Source of the DNA: Metabacillus niabensis
Lineage (GTDB): Bacteria > Bacillota > Bacilli > Bacillales > Bacillaceae
Assembly: GCF_020524345.1 (NCBI RefSeq)
Contig: NZ_JAIVLH010000008.1
Span: 62,001-126,000, forward strand
DNA length: 64,000 bases
Direction: 5' to 3'
Within the stretch, counting starts at the first letter, position 1. Every line of letters starts with the position of its first letter. The translations under genes were made by a program, and so were the position numbers. Under the pieces are notes generated by a model. It saw only the letters and a program-made list of their open reading frames with translations, was not told the DNA's origin and did no database searches. This document shows, in pieces, positions 27,377-36,099 of the stretch.

Positions 27377-28277
27377 ATAAGGACCTCCATAAATAAAAGG
27401 TAGCATACGCTTGCCAACCTCTCCAATTTAATGACAACTCTTCGATTTCCAAAATTGTCGGTTTACGCTCAAGTCCCAATTGAAGCTTTAATGCATTATG
27501 AAGACCTACATCTGCCTTCGGAAATGCAGAGGAATGATGTAAGCATTTCATCATCACATAATCTGCTGTCCAAGCTCCAACACCTTTAATTGCCACCAAA
27601 GATTCCTTTACCTGCTGATAGTTCTGTTGCTTGAGTAAAGCTTCTTTGGTTACTTGACCACTTGCCATCGATTTAGCAACACCAATAATATATTCTGCCT
27701 TCCTCGAAGTAAACTGAAGCTTTCTTAAATCCTCTATATTTAGATTAGCTATTGTTTCACACTCTGGAAATGACCAGAATGTCGTTCCTTCGAAAGTAAC
27801 GCATTCTCCATAGTGTTCAACAAAACGTCTCTTTAATATATAAGCAAAGGTTAAATTGATTTGTTGTCCTATAATAGCCCAAGTCAAAGCCTCAAATAAA
27901 TCTGGAATACATATAATCCGTAAACCATGATACTTACTAGAAATTTTCTGTAAGACCTTATCTTTATCAGCAATTTCGTAAAAATTCTCCAACTCTGTAT
28001 TCAAATCAAACCATTCCCATATATAGGCTGCAGCTTTTTCACGGACACTTAGAGTTGGGCTACTAATTGGGAATTCTATTCGAATTGAATGTGAGGTTTT
28101 CCCTATTTTTAATAGAACCAATTCTCCATCTATTTTTATCAGTTTATATACATAGCCATCTCTTATTTGATGTAATACTTCATGTACAGACCTTCCTAAA
28201 AACACTAAACACTCTTTAAAATTGAATTTCAAAGGTGGGTAAATTTCAATAAATGAACCTTGATCACTCCAACTCAT
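27366..28277 (-). CDS. alkA: DNA-3-methyladenine glycosylase II
   Basis: A 303-residue HhH-GPD glycosylase which removes alkylated purines. The helix-hairpin-helix is LVAIKGVGAWTADYVMMK near residue 225, and the catalytic Asp follows in AFPKADVGL. The N-terminal AlkA_N-like domain and the GQQINLTFAYILKRRF segment are typical. The start overlaps the adaA stop by four bases (ATGA). In B. subtilis alkA is divergent from adaAB; here all three repair genes form one overlapping operon. Confidence 0.94.
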   Translation of the reverse strand: MSWSDQGSFIEIYPPLKFNFKECLVFLGRSVHEVLHQIRDGYVYKLIKIDGELVLLKIGKTSHSIRIEFPISSPTLSVREKAAAYIWEWFDLNTELENFYEIADKDKVLQKISSKYHGLRIICIPDLFEALTWAIIGQQINLTFAYILKRRFVEHYGECVTFEGTTFWSFPECETIANLNIEDLRKLQFTSRKAEYIIGVAKSMASGQVTKEALLKQQNYQQVKESLVAIKGVGAWTADYVMMKCLHHSSAFPKADVGLHNALKLQLGLERKPTILEIEELSLNWRGWQAYATFYLWRSLYEE

Positions 28278-28849
28278 TGCTGCTTCTCTTTTCTTATCAG
28301 GATTCGATATTCACTTGGAGAACAATTTTTCAACCGACGAAATACTTTATAAAAATTTGAGGGACTTTGAAATCCAACCTCATAGCAAATCTCAAGATTT
28401 GTTCGATTTGTATTTTTTAAAAGATATGTCGCTTTATCAACTCGTATCTTTTCTAAATAGGTACGAGGAGTTTCTAAAGTTTCCTTTTTAAATAGCCGCT
28501 CAAGATAAAAGGTACTTACACCTACATGTTTCGCAACATCCTGTAATTCAAGCTTGTGGTTATATTGATTTACTAAGAAAGCAATGACCTTTCTGACGAG
28601 TTCAATATTCGGTGAATGTTCAGACTCTGGCTGACATCTTTTGCAAGCACGATAGCCAGCCTTTTCAACTTCCTTGATATCATAAAAGAATTCCACATTT
28701 ATTTTCTTGGGCTTCTTTGATCTACAGGAAGGACGGCAGTAGATTTTGGTTGTTTTCACTGCCGTAAAAAAGAGCCCATCATACTTACTGTCACAGTCAA
28801 TAATTTTCTCCCACATTTCTTCAAAAGAAAGCTTTACACTGGCTACCAC
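28274..28849 (-). CDS. adaA: Ada-type methylphosphotriester methyltransferase and activator
   Basis: A 191-residue regulator of the adaptive response to DNA methylation. The Ada zinc domain carries four Cys in IYCRPSCRSKKP and ACKRCQPE; the first Cys accepts the methyl group. A single AraC-type HTH domain follows, with LELQDVAKHVGVSTFYLERLFKKET and VGFQSPSNFYKVFRRL. It heads an operon with alkA and ogt. Methylated AdaA should activate its own promoter upstream at 28850-29000, although I cannot identify the operator. Confidence 0.95.
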   Translation of the reverse strand: MVASVKLSFEEMWEKIIDCDSKYDGLFFTAVKTTKIYCRPSCRSKKPKKINVEFFYDIKEVEKAGYRACKRCQPESEHSPNIELVRKVIAFLVNQYNHKLELQDVAKHVGVSTFYLERLFKKETLETPRTYLEKIRVDKATYLLKNTNRTNLEICYEVGFQSPSNFYKVFRRLKNCSPSEYRILIRKEKQQ

Positions 28850-29106
28850 TTACTCTCCATCCTTCCTCGTTTAGTTTCTCTTAAAGTATCCTATACTCTT
28901 GTTCTTATCTCCCATAGTTTAACACGTAATTCTTTAAACTTATGACGGGTATTATTTAATAAAAAAATAGAACACATCACAAGAATTCCATCGTTGTTGG
29001 ACCCATTTTAACAGGTAAGCTATTTTCATTTCGTCCTCATTCTTGCTCTTATGGTCCATATTAGAAAAACACGATATACTACCACACAAATAGCGAAAGT
29101 CGATGT
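28850..29106. other. Gap upstream of adaA
   Basis: About 260 bases which must hold the adaA promoter. I see no gene and no clear Ada box. Confidence 0.45.
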
Positions 29107-29150
29107 CTTTTTTATACTTTAATCCCTTGTAAAATTAAAGTATAAAAAAG
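29107..29150. terminator. Perfect 17-bp inverted repeat, likely bidirectional terminator
   Basis: CTTTTTTATACTTTAAT at 29107-29123 is exactly complementary to 29134-29150, with a 10-base loop. T runs at both ends would stop transcription in either direction. It lies after another terminator, between the amino acid permease and the ada operon. Confidence 0.65.
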
Positions 29151-29157
29151 AGAAATC

Positions 29158-29190
29158 AAAAGAGCACCTTTCATCGAAAGGGGCCCTTTT
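29158..29190 (-). terminator. Terminator of the amino acid permease gene
   Basis: On the minus strand AAAAGGGC-CCCTTTC pairs with GAAAGG-GC-CTTTT, with one mismatch and one wobble and a three-base loop. It lies 34 bases past the stop codon. Confidence 0.72.
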
Positions 29191-29223
29191 GATCATTATC
29201 AGCTTATAGCAGATGAAGGAACT

Positions 29224-30573
29224 TTACTTTTCCTTCCTTTTTGTTCTGTATGAATACATCATAAATATTAATATAAACCATAACGGTGTCAGCAACAATG
29301 CAGAACGTGTTTCATTTGCAAACAACATAATAATAAGAATCATAGCAAACAACGTTAGAACGACATAATTAACAAACGGCGTAAACGGTGCTTTAAACGT
29401 TGACTCAGCATGTAATTGCGGACATGTTTTTTTATACTTTAGATGACAAACAATAATTACACCCCAAACCCAAATAAAACAAATAGCACTTATCGTTGAT
29501 ACAATTCCAAAGGCTTGTGCTGGAATAAGTTTGCTCAAAAGTGCTCCCACTGATACGACAAGTGTGGATATGAACAATGCGTTACCAGGAACATGGTTTT
29601 TATTTAGTTTTGCTAAGTTAGATGGCGCCTGTTCACTCCTGCTTAAATTATATAGAATCCTGCTTGTCGAAAACATCCCGCTGTTGCAGGCAGAAGCAGC
29701 TGACGTTAACACAACAAAATTAATAATACCGGCAGCAATTGGAATTCCAATTAAGCTAAATGTTTTTACAAATGGACTTTCCTCCGCATTCAATTCGGTC
29801 CATGGGTTAATGCATAATAGAACAATAATGGAGCCAATGTAGAAAAATAGTATTCTTAAAGGAATCTTATTAATAGCCGATGGAATATTTTTTCTTGGAT
29901 TGGCTGTTTCCGCTGCTGATACACCCACTAACTCTACACCAACAAAAGCAAATAAAACCATTTGAAAGGAAAGTAAGAAACCTGAAATACCATTTGGAAA
30001 GATCCCACCGTGTTCCCATAGATTTCTGATTGTAACCGTCCCTGCATCGGTCTTAAAACCTATCACAAGTAAAATAATCCCAACACCAATTAATAAAAGA
30101 ATTGTAATGACCTTTATTAAAGCAAACCAAAACTCTAATTCTCCAAAAAGCTTAACCGTTAATAGATTGAAACCTAATAAAATAATCAAACAGATAATGG
30201 CAGGAACCCATTGTGGTATATCAAACCAATACTGCACATATACACCAACAGCAATAATATCTGCCATTGCGATCATAATCCAACAAAACCAATATGTCCA
30301 ACCAGTCACGAACGCTATTCTAGGTCCAAGATAGTCTTGGGCAATATCTGTAAACGATTGATAACCAGCTTTAGATAACAAAAGTTCTCCCAGTGCTCTC
30401 ATAATAAAAAATACAGCAATACCCACCGTTAAATAAGCAAAGATAATAGATGGACCTGCCAGTTGGATTGCTTTACCGGATCCTAAGAATAATCCGGTAC
30501 CAATAGTGCCTCCAATGGCAATTAATTGAACATGTCGGTTGGCTAAATCTCTCTTTAATTCTTGTTGTGCCAA
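29224..30573 (-). CDS. Glycine/alanine/serine-type amino acid permease (CycA-like)
   Basis: A 449-residue APC-superfamily carrier with 12 TM segments. The N terminus RHVQLIAIGGTIGTGLFLGSG and the later FAFVGVELVGVSAAETANP and SASNSG-like ASACNSGMFSTSRILY motifs fit the amino acid transporter subfamily of CycA, DsdX-unrelated, and AnsP. The decisive clue is the glycine riboswitch in its leader, which makes glycine (with alanine or D-amino acids) the likely substrate. It is monocistronic with terminators on both sides. Confidence 0.88.
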   Translation of the reverse strand: MAQQELKRDLANRHVQLIAIGGTIGTGLFLGSGKAIQLAGPSIIFAYLTVGIAVFFIMRALGELLLSKAGYQSFTDIAQDYLGPRIAFVTGWTYWFCWIMIAMADIIAVGVYVQYWFDIPQWVPAIICLIILLGFNLLTVKLFGELEFWFALIKVITILLLIGVGIILLVIGFKTDAGTVTIRNLWEHGGIFPNGISGFLLSFQMVLFAFVGVELVGVSAAETANPRKNIPSAINKIPLRILFFYIGSIIVLLCINPWTELNAEESPFVKTFSLIGIPIAAGIINFVVLTSAASACNSGMFSTSRILYNLSRSEQAPSNLAKLNKNHVPGNALFISTLVVSVGALLSKLIPAQAFGIVSTISAICFIWVWGVIIVCHLKYKKTCPQLHAESTFKAPFTPFVNYVVLTLFAMILIIMLFANETRSALLLTPLWFILIFMMYSYRTKRKEK

Positions 30574-30642
30574 ATCTACTCCTCCTTAAAATTTGCCACA
30601 ATCTCTTGTGTGACACAATGAGCAGCATAAACATAATCCATC

Positions 30643-30673
30643 AAAAAAAGAGATTGGATATCATCCAAATCTC
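30643..30673 (-). terminator. Terminator of the glycine riboswitch expression platform
   Basis: On the minus strand GAGATTTGGAT and ATCCAATCTC pair with one bulged T around GAT, followed by seven T. It lies between the aptamer and the permease start, so it is the switchable attenuator. Confidence 0.8.
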
Positions 30674-30739
30674 CTGGTCATAAGAATATTAAATAGTATT
30701 TGTTGTACTAGTAACATGATTAGTTTAACAAATAGGTAT

Positions 30740-30855
30740 TTTATACTCTTCTGTCCTTTTGCCTGAGATTATGAATCCTTCGGCGCTGCGGAATGCCGCA
30801 GTCTCTCCAGAAGCTGCTCCTGCTATAGTTTCATCCATAGCGATCATAGCTCAAT
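30740..30855 (-). promoter_or_regulatory. Glycine riboswitch (single aptamer)
   Basis: On the minus strand the conserved core is present in order: GGAGAGAC, a GCGG-type hairpin CTGCGG/CCGCAG, GCGCCGAAGGA, and CTCAGGCAAAAGGACAGAAG. P1 is closed by CTTCT with AGAAG. Only one full aptamer exists. A 5' stem GCTATG/TATAGC before it fits the ghost aptamer seen with singlet glycine switches. A terminator follows before the gene, so glycine controls transcription of the permease. Confidence 0.92.
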
Positions 30856-30893
30856 TATAGTTTTAACATAAAATTATTTTCAAATAATTTATA

Positions 30894-30922
30894 ATTGTAA
30901 TCTTCTTCATATGCCTTGTCAA
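30894..30922 (-). promoter_or_regulatory. Sigma-A promoter of the glycine riboswitch transcript
   Basis: TTGACA (complement of 30917-30922) and TACAAT (complement of 30894-30899) are spaced by 17 bases on the minus strand, about 40 bases upstream of the aptamer. Confidence 0.72.
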
Positions 30923-30929
30923 TAAAAAA

Positions 30930-30954
30930 TAAAAATAGAGGCTCAAAAAGCCTC
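30930..30954 (-). terminator. Terminator of csaA
   Basis: GGAGGC and GCCTC(T) pair around TTTTTGA, followed by an ATTTTTATTTTTTATT tract on the minus strand, about 80 bases after the csaA stop. Confidence 0.65.
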
Positions 30955-31035
30955 CATTTTCCATCTAAATGAAACAAGTTACTATAGCTGTTCACCATTT
31001 GTTTCAATCACTTTTTTAGATTAAACAGGACTGTA

Positions 31036-31368
31036 TTATGAAATTCTTGCTCCATTCCTAACGAATTCATCTGGTTTTAAAAGAACTACATCTCCTTCTT
31101 CCGGAACCCCTCCTAGTACCAGTACCTCAGATTTAAATCCTGCAATTCGCATTGGTGGGAAATTAACTACTCCTACCACTTGCCGTCCGCAAAGTTGTTC
31201 AGGATTATATCTATGTGTAATTTGAGCGGAAGATTGCTTTATTCCAATCTCCTCTCCAAAATCAATTTCCAGTTTTATTGCAGGTTTTTTTGCTTCAGGA
31301 AAAGGTTTTGCACTTATGATTGTACCAACACGAATATCCAGTTTTAAAAAGTCTTCAAGATTTGCCAT
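31036..31368 (-). CDS. csaA: CsaA, tRNA-binding-fold chaperone
   Basis: A 110-residue protein consisting of one tRNA-binding OB-fold (EMAP/Trbp111 type). It begins [23 protein letters not shown] and ends [25 protein letters not shown]. In B. subtilis CsaA is a dimeric chaperone that helps protein export; structural work shows surface patches for peptide or tRNA. Length matches exactly. It stands alone with a GGTGG-type ribosome site. Confidence 0.95.
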   Translation of the reverse strand: MANLEDFLKLDIRVGTIISAKPFPEAKKPAIKLEIDFGEEIGIKQSSAQITHRYNPEQLCGRQVVGVVNFPPMRIAGFKSEVLVLGGVPEEGDVVLLKPDEFVRNGARIS

Positions 31369-31585
31369 AATGCTTTAACCACCTTTTACAATTTTATTTC
31401 CTTCTTAAGCTACTCTGTGTTTTTTGCTGCTACCAGAACTCTTGGAAGATTCAATTATTATTCTGTTCTCTAGGCATCAAGATGAAGGCTCTTAATTATC
31501 ACCGTATAAAAAAGGATAAAAAGAATATATAAACTTATCATAGAAAATTGCCTTGAAATTTTCTTTACCAAGTTTAATAACCTTT

Positions 31586-32287
31586 TTATCCTGAATGAAG
31601 GATTCTATATTTTTGTGGAGATATGCCTTCAGCATTTACAAACCATCTTGAAAAAGAGGAAGAATTCTCAAAACCTAACTCCTCACTAATCTTTGACATC
31701 GACCATCCTGTAGAATTTAATAAATGTTTAGCCTCTTTCAGACGAAGTTCAGATATATATACTTTTAAGCTTTTTCCAGTCTTTTTCTTAAACCATGCCG
31801 AATAATATATTGGATGGTAATGCTCTATTTTTGCTAAAGTTTCTAATTTTATTGTCTCCTTATAATGCTTATGAATATATTCAATTGAAGCAGGCCTAGA
31901 GATATGAAGTTTGCTAGTGACATATCGGGTTAGATCTACTAAAGAGGAGATATCTTGCTGGCATTTTGCTTCTTCCAATAGTAAATAGCGGATTGAAGCC
32001 CACTGTTTATCTACCTGTAAATACATACTGCTTGTATCATCTGGTAAATATTGTATCGGAATGTCTAGGATTAAAAATTCATTCCTATCTACCGATCGAA
32101 AGTTATGACCAAATCTCGGGGGAAGATATAAACAGTAATCCGGGTTGAGATTTATCTCTTGCCACTCAGTCTGTATGTCTAAGGAGCCTTGTAATGGAAA
32201 AAGAAATTGACCAAACTCATGTTGATGAGATTTATATTCCCTAGAATAAGACCTTTTTTCACACGTTATTTGGTTAACACTTTCCAT
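31586..32287 (-). CDS. AraC-family regulator with cupin sensor domain
   Basis: A 233-residue regulator. The N-terminal cupin-like part has HQHEFGQFLFPLQGSLDI and YLPPRFGHNF. The C-terminal double HTH includes LETLAKIEHYHPIYYSAWFKKKTGKSLKVYI and MSKISEELGFENSSSFSRWFVNAEGISPQKYR. The neighbours (sulfurtransferase and csaA) do not show an obvious target operon. Regulators of this size often control a divergent transporter, which is not present here. Confidence 0.88.
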   Translation of the reverse strand: MESVNQITCEKRSYSREYKSHQHEFGQFLFPLQGSLDIQTEWQEINLNPDYCLYLPPRFGHNFRSVDRNEFLILDIPIQYLPDDTSSMYLQVDKQWASIRYLLLEEAKCQQDISSLVDLTRYVTSKLHISRPASIEYIHKHYKETIKLETLAKIEHYHPIYYSAWFKKKTGKSLKVYISELRLKEAKHLLNSTGWSMSKISEELGFENSSSFSRWFVNAEGISPQKYRILHSG

Positions 32288-32400
32288 TTACCTGCCTCCT
32301 TAAGCTTTGTTTAGTATCTATTATAATTTTAAACAAAGCTGTAATAAAGAATAAAAAGGGAGTAGCGTGGAGTAGTTATTTTATCAGAATTTTTGATTGC

Positions 32401-33249
32401 CTACTCTCTACTTTCTTTCCCTATTTTTACGGGGTTCTCATCATATGAGACCCAATCACTATAGCTCCCAGCATATAATTTTACATTTTTATAACCGCCT
32501 AATTTTAAAGCGATGTAATTAGGAGTAGCGGTCACGCCTGAACCACAATAAACGATTATAGGTTCCTCCTGATTTAATTCAGAAAATCTCCTTTTCTGTT
32601 CTTCAGTATTTTTATAAGCACCTTTTTCCAACCCTTCTGACCAAAATTTATGAATAGCACCCGGGATATGACCCGCTAGTCGATCAATTGGTTCTACTTC
32701 CCCTAAATAGCGTTGTTCCTCTCTTGAATCAATTAATACTGGAGACTTTTTCTGTTGCTGAACAACTTCCTTTACATCCTCATAAGTAGCCAACATCTCC
32801 TTTTGAATATGTACATCAAAAGTAGTTAATTCAGACTCTGGTATATCCTTTGTCGTTGTATATCCGGCTTCTACCCAGCCTTTAAAGCCTTCATTTAACA
32901 CATACACATCTTCATGTCCTATAAAGGTAAGCAACCACCAAAAACGTGATGCATATTGCCCCTCCCCACCATCATAGGCAACAACTGCTTTTGTGTGATC
33001 AATGCCCGCTTTCTCGATATCGAGTTTAAACTGATCGATATCAGGAAGCGGATGCCTTCCACCATGCTTTGCAACAGGAGCAGATAACTGTTTTTCTAAA
33101 TCAAAATAAACCGCTCCAGGGATATGGTTCTCTTGATAAAGCTTTTCTCCTTTCAACGGATTTCCCAACTCAAACCGGCAATCCACAATTTTAACCTGCC
33201 CGTTATGTAATTGGTCATTAAGCCATTCCTTATTAACTACAAACTTCAT
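32401..33249 (-). CDS. sseA: Thiosulfate/3-mercaptopyruvate sulfurtransferase
   Basis: A 282-residue protein with two rhodanese domains. The first is inactive, with DGGEGQYASRFWWLL in place of the Cys loop. The second carries the catalytic Cys in IVYCGSGVTATPNY near residue 235. The CGSGVTA loop is typical of 3-mercaptopyruvate sulfurtransferase, which moves sulfur from mercaptopyruvate or thiosulfate to an acceptor. It lies beside the S-box operon, consistent with a sulfur-metabolism neighbourhood, but has its own transcription unit. Confidence 0.9.
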   Translation of the reverse strand: MKFVVNKEWLNDQLHNGQVKIVDCRFELGNPLKGEKLYQENHIPGAVYFDLEKQLSAPVAKHGGRHPLPDIDQFKLDIEKAGIDHTKAVVAYDGGEGQYASRFWWLLTFIGHEDVYVLNEGFKGWVEAGYTTTKDIPESELTTFDVHIQKEMLATYEDVKEVVQQQKKSPVLIDSREEQRYLGEVEPIDRLAGHIPGAIHKFWSEGLEKGAYKNTEEQKRRFSELNQEEPIIVYCGSGVTATPNYIALKLGGYKNVKLYAGSYSDWVSYDENPVKIGKESRE

Positions 33250-33350
33250 CGTAATCGACCCCCATCAATTCAGTCTACTAACTGATAATTCTCTTGATAT
33301 GGAAAAAATCCTTTACCGAACTCAGAAAAAGATTACATTAAGAAAAACAA

Positions 33351-33470
33351 GCGCCTTGGTCAGCCCCGACAAGCATAAGACGATTTATAGGATGGAAGGC
33401 GTTCTTTGCCTTCAATTCTAATTTGGCTTATGACCTCGAGGGCTAGGGACTGGAGCAAGACACTCAAAAT
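33351..33470. repeat. Imperfect long foldback element in the mmuM-sseA gap
   Basis: AGCCC near 33362 and AAGCATAAG near 33371 pair with CTTATGACCT and GGGCT near 33427-33444. Inside lies GAAGGC/GCCTTC, a 6-bp hairpin. The flanks GCGCCTTGG and GACTGGAGC are also partly complementary. The whole forms an interrupted 120-base hairpin. It is GC-richer than its surroundings. It may be a repeated structured element or a small RNA. Confidence 0.55.
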
Positions 33471-33503
33471 AAGTACAAGGTTTTATCCCTTTTCTACCTG
33501 TTA

Positions 33504-33533
33504 ATAAAAAAAGTCCTGGCAATAGTGCCAGGA
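33504..33533 (-). terminator. Terminator of the S-box/mmuM operon
   Basis: TCCTGGCA and TGCCAGGA pair exactly with a 4-base loop; seven T follow on the minus strand. It lies just after the mmuM stop. Confidence 0.87.
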
Positions 33534-33546
33534 TTCTTGTCTATGA

Positions 33547-34482
33547 CTATTTACGCGCCCAAGCACTAAGAGCTCTTATATCTTCCGGCTTCGTCCTACA
33601 GCAACCTCCTATTATCTTTGCACCTGCTTCATACCAGCGCTGAGTGCTAGTAGCAAATTGTTTAGTAGGTGCTATTTCCTTCCATTGTTTACTCGTAGCA
33701 TCATATTCTTCTCCTGAATTTGGATAAACTATGATTGGTTTGGAGGTTTGATCTTTAATTTCCCTAATTAGTGATTCAATTAGTTTTGGCGATGAACAAT
33801 TAATACCAATCGCTGCTACTTGATTCTCCTGTTCTATCCATTTCGCACAATCTGCAATTTTGTCTCCGTTACTAATATGAACTTCGTCTTTAGCACTAAA
33901 ACTGATCCAAGCGTAAACTTCCGGGAATTCCCTTAATACCCTAATTATTGCTTTTGCCTCTATAAAACATGGAATGGTTTCACATGCTAGAATATCAGCA
34001 CCAGCCTCTACTAATATTTTTATTCGTTCTCTATGAAAAACAACTAATTCGTCTTCACTTAATAGATAATCGCCACTATATTCGGAGCCATCAGCAAGAA
34101 AAGCACCGTACGGACCTACAGAAGCAGCCACTAATGGCTTAGGGCGATTATACTGATTTTTACTCTCTGTCCAAAACTCATCACGTGCCTCGGTGGCAAT
34201 TTGAACAGATTTTTTAATTAGATCGACTGCCTCTTCCTCAGTCAATCCTCTTTCCTTATATCCTCCAATTGTGGCTTGATAGCTAGCTGTTATGGCACAA
34301 TCCGCACCCGCATTGAAATAATCTGTATGAACCTTCTTAATGAGATGTGGATTTTCCATCAATATTTTTGCTGACCATAAACGGTCATTTAGATTACACC
34401 CATGATTCTCGAGCTCTGTAGCCATTGCTCCATCGATAATCATAATTGGAAAGTTACTCAGGATCTTTTCTATTGGATTCAT
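33547..34482 (-). CDS. mmuM: Homocysteine S-methyltransferase
   Basis: A 311-residue zinc-dependent enzyme which makes methionine from homocysteine with S-methylmethionine as donor. The zinc ligands are the Cys in IGINCSSPKLIE and the pair in IGGCCRTKPEDIR near the C terminus. MIIDGAMATELE is the usual N terminus. It lies 133 bases after the ATPase gene of an S-box-controlled ABC importer and is probably cotranscribed with it. In B. subtilis the homologue is paired with an S-methylmethionine permease, so the ABC system may do that job here. Confidence 0.93.
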   Translation of the reverse strand: MNPIEKILSNFPIMIIDGAMATELENHGCNLNDRLWSAKILMENPHLIKKVHTDYFNAGADCAITASYQATIGGYKERGLTEEEAVDLIKKSVQIATEARDEFWTESKNQYNRPKPLVAASVGPYGAFLADGSEYSGDYLLSEDELVVFHRERIKILVEAGADILACETIPCFIEAKAIIRVLREFPEVYAWISFSAKDEVHISNGDKIADCAKWIEQENQVAAIGINCSSPKLIESLIREIKDQTSKPIIVYPNSGEEYDATSKQWKEIAPTKQFATSTQRWYEAGAKIIGGCCRTKPEDIRALSAWARK

Positions 34483-34615
34483 CTCATATCCCTCTTCCTA
34501 AAGCAAAGAAATTAAAAAAACTTTGCTTGTCGCCAAGCCCTTATGGTGAAAGCCTTAGTTTTTCTTATACTATCATCCATAAAATTTATATACTTTCTGA
34601 TAGTACTAGAAAATC

Positions 34616-35359
34616 TTACTCTTGTTTCTTTAATACTTTACTTAAAAATTTCTTTGTTCTTTCAACACTTGGATTGGTGAAAATTTGTTCTGCTGTTCCT
34701 TCTTCAAGAATCATTCCATTCTCCATAAAGATAATTCGGTCGGAAATTTCACGCGCAAAATTCAGCTCGTGGGTAACAATCAACATTGTATTTCCTTCCT
34801 TTGCCACATCTTTAATAACTGTTAAAACTTCATCAACTAACTCTGGATCTAGAGATGAAGTCGGTTCATCAAATAATAAAACCTCTGGATTAAGGGCCAG
34901 TGCTCGAGCAATACCAACCCGTTGTTGCTGCCCACCGGAAAGCTGAGCAGGATAATGATGTAACCTATCTTGAAGACCCACTTTTTCAAGGATATCTGTG
35001 CTTACCTTCTTTGCTTCCGCGGGATTCACACGCTTAACACTTGTTAAGCCAATCATTACATTTTGTAACACGGTTAAATTTTTAAATAGGTTATACTGTT
35101 GAAAGACCATTCCTGTTGATGTTCTTAAAGATTGAACATCTGTCTTACCTGCTGATTCAACGTCTATTCTTTTCCCGTTAATTTCAACGATTCCACTAGT
35201 AGGATGTTCCAAGAAATTGAGACAACGCAGTAATGTTGATTTCCCCGAACCACTTGGTCCAAGAATAGAGACAACCTCCCCTTTATTAACGGAAAAATCA
35301 ATCCCTTTTAACACATGCTGTTGACCAAAATATTTATGAATATTCTCTACTTTAATCAT
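34616..35359 (-). CDS. Polar amino acid ABC importer, ATP-binding subunit
   Basis: A 247-residue ATPase of the GlnQ/TcyN family. Walker A is [12 protein letters not shown], the signature is [15 protein letters not shown], Walker B is [15 protein letters not shown] and the switch His is in [10 protein letters not shown]. The start overlaps the permease gene by four bases. It energises uptake of a sulfur amino acid, inferred from the S-box in the leader and mmuM downstream. Confidence 0.94.
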   Translation of the reverse strand: MIKVENIHKYFGQQHVLKGIDFSVNKGEVVSILGPSGSGKSTLLRCLNFLEHPTSGIVEINGKRIDVESAGKTDVQSLRTSTGMVFQQYNLFKNLTVLQNVMIGLTSVKRVNPAEAKKVSTDILEKVGLQDRLHHYPAQLSGGQQQRVGIARALALNPEVLLFDEPTSSLDPELVDEVLTVIKDVAKEGNTMLIVTHELNFAREISDRIIFMENGMILEEGTAEQIFTNPSVERTKKFLSKVLKKQE

Positions 35360-36078
35360 GAGATAACCCCTCTTTCATATCTCCGGGCACGCTTCTCTAC
35401 TAAAGTAAGTAATCTCTCTACGATGATACATAGAATCCAATAAATAATCGACACCGCTATATAGACTTCAAAAAAGGCCAGTCCGCGAGAGCCCATAATT
35501 TTGGCTTGTCCCATAATATCAATAACACCAATAATAAAGACAAGAGAAGTGTCCTTAATTGTACTAATAAACATGTTTCCCAGATTAGGTATGGCTACTG
35601 CTAAAGCCTGCGGAAAAATAATTTTCAGCATCATTTGTGTTGGACTCATCCCTATCGCTTTTGCCGCCTCAAACTGACCTCGATCAACAGATTCTATCGC
35701 TGACCTTATTGTTTCAGATAAATAAGCACCTAAATTAATAGAAAAGGCTAATAATGCATATATTTCCGGTGGAATAATGTTTACATCGACATTTTGAAGC
35801 CAGCCATATTCAGTTTGAAGAAAGTAAATGACTTTTGGTATTCCATAAAAAACAAGATAGATTTGCACCAACAAAGGTGTGCCTCTAATAAAAGATACGT
35901 AAAAAGAAGAGATTGTCTTTAATACCGGCACCCGATATATTTTTATAAGTGCTGTAGCTAGTCCAAGAAATAAGCTTAGAATCATTGAGCCTACCGCAAT
36001 GCCAATTGTAATAGGTAATCTTGCAACAATTGCAGGAAAGCTTTCTATTAAAAAACCAATATCTAATAAATTTTCCAT
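35356..36078 (-). CDS. Polar amino acid ABC importer, permease
   Basis: A 240-residue integral membrane protein with about five TM segments. It carries the HisM/TcyM-type family motif [21 protein letters not shown] and the EAA loop [23 protein letters not shown], which contacts the ATPase. It lies 21 bases behind the substrate-binding protein gene. The transported compound is discussed with the binding protein. Confidence 0.94.
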   Translation of the reverse strand: MENLLDIGFLIESFPAIVARLPITIGIAVGSMILSLFLGLATALIKIYRVPVLKTISSFYVSFIRGTPLLVQIYLVFYGIPKVIYFLQTEYGWLQNVDVNIIPPEIYALLAFSINLGAYLSETIRSAIESVDRGQFEAAKAIGMSPTQMMLKIIFPQALAVAIPNLGNMFISTIKDTSLVFIIGVIDIMGQAKIMGSRGLAFFEVYIAVSIIYWILCIIVERLLTLVEKRARRYERGVIS

Positions 36079-36099
36079 TTTGTATTCCCTTCTCCAACC

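Noticed and set aside
24781-27420. Short repeat GGTAGCATAYGCTTGCC as a mobile-element end
   Set aside because: One copy is the coding end of alkA and the other looks like a relic of the same codons, so gene remnant explains it better.
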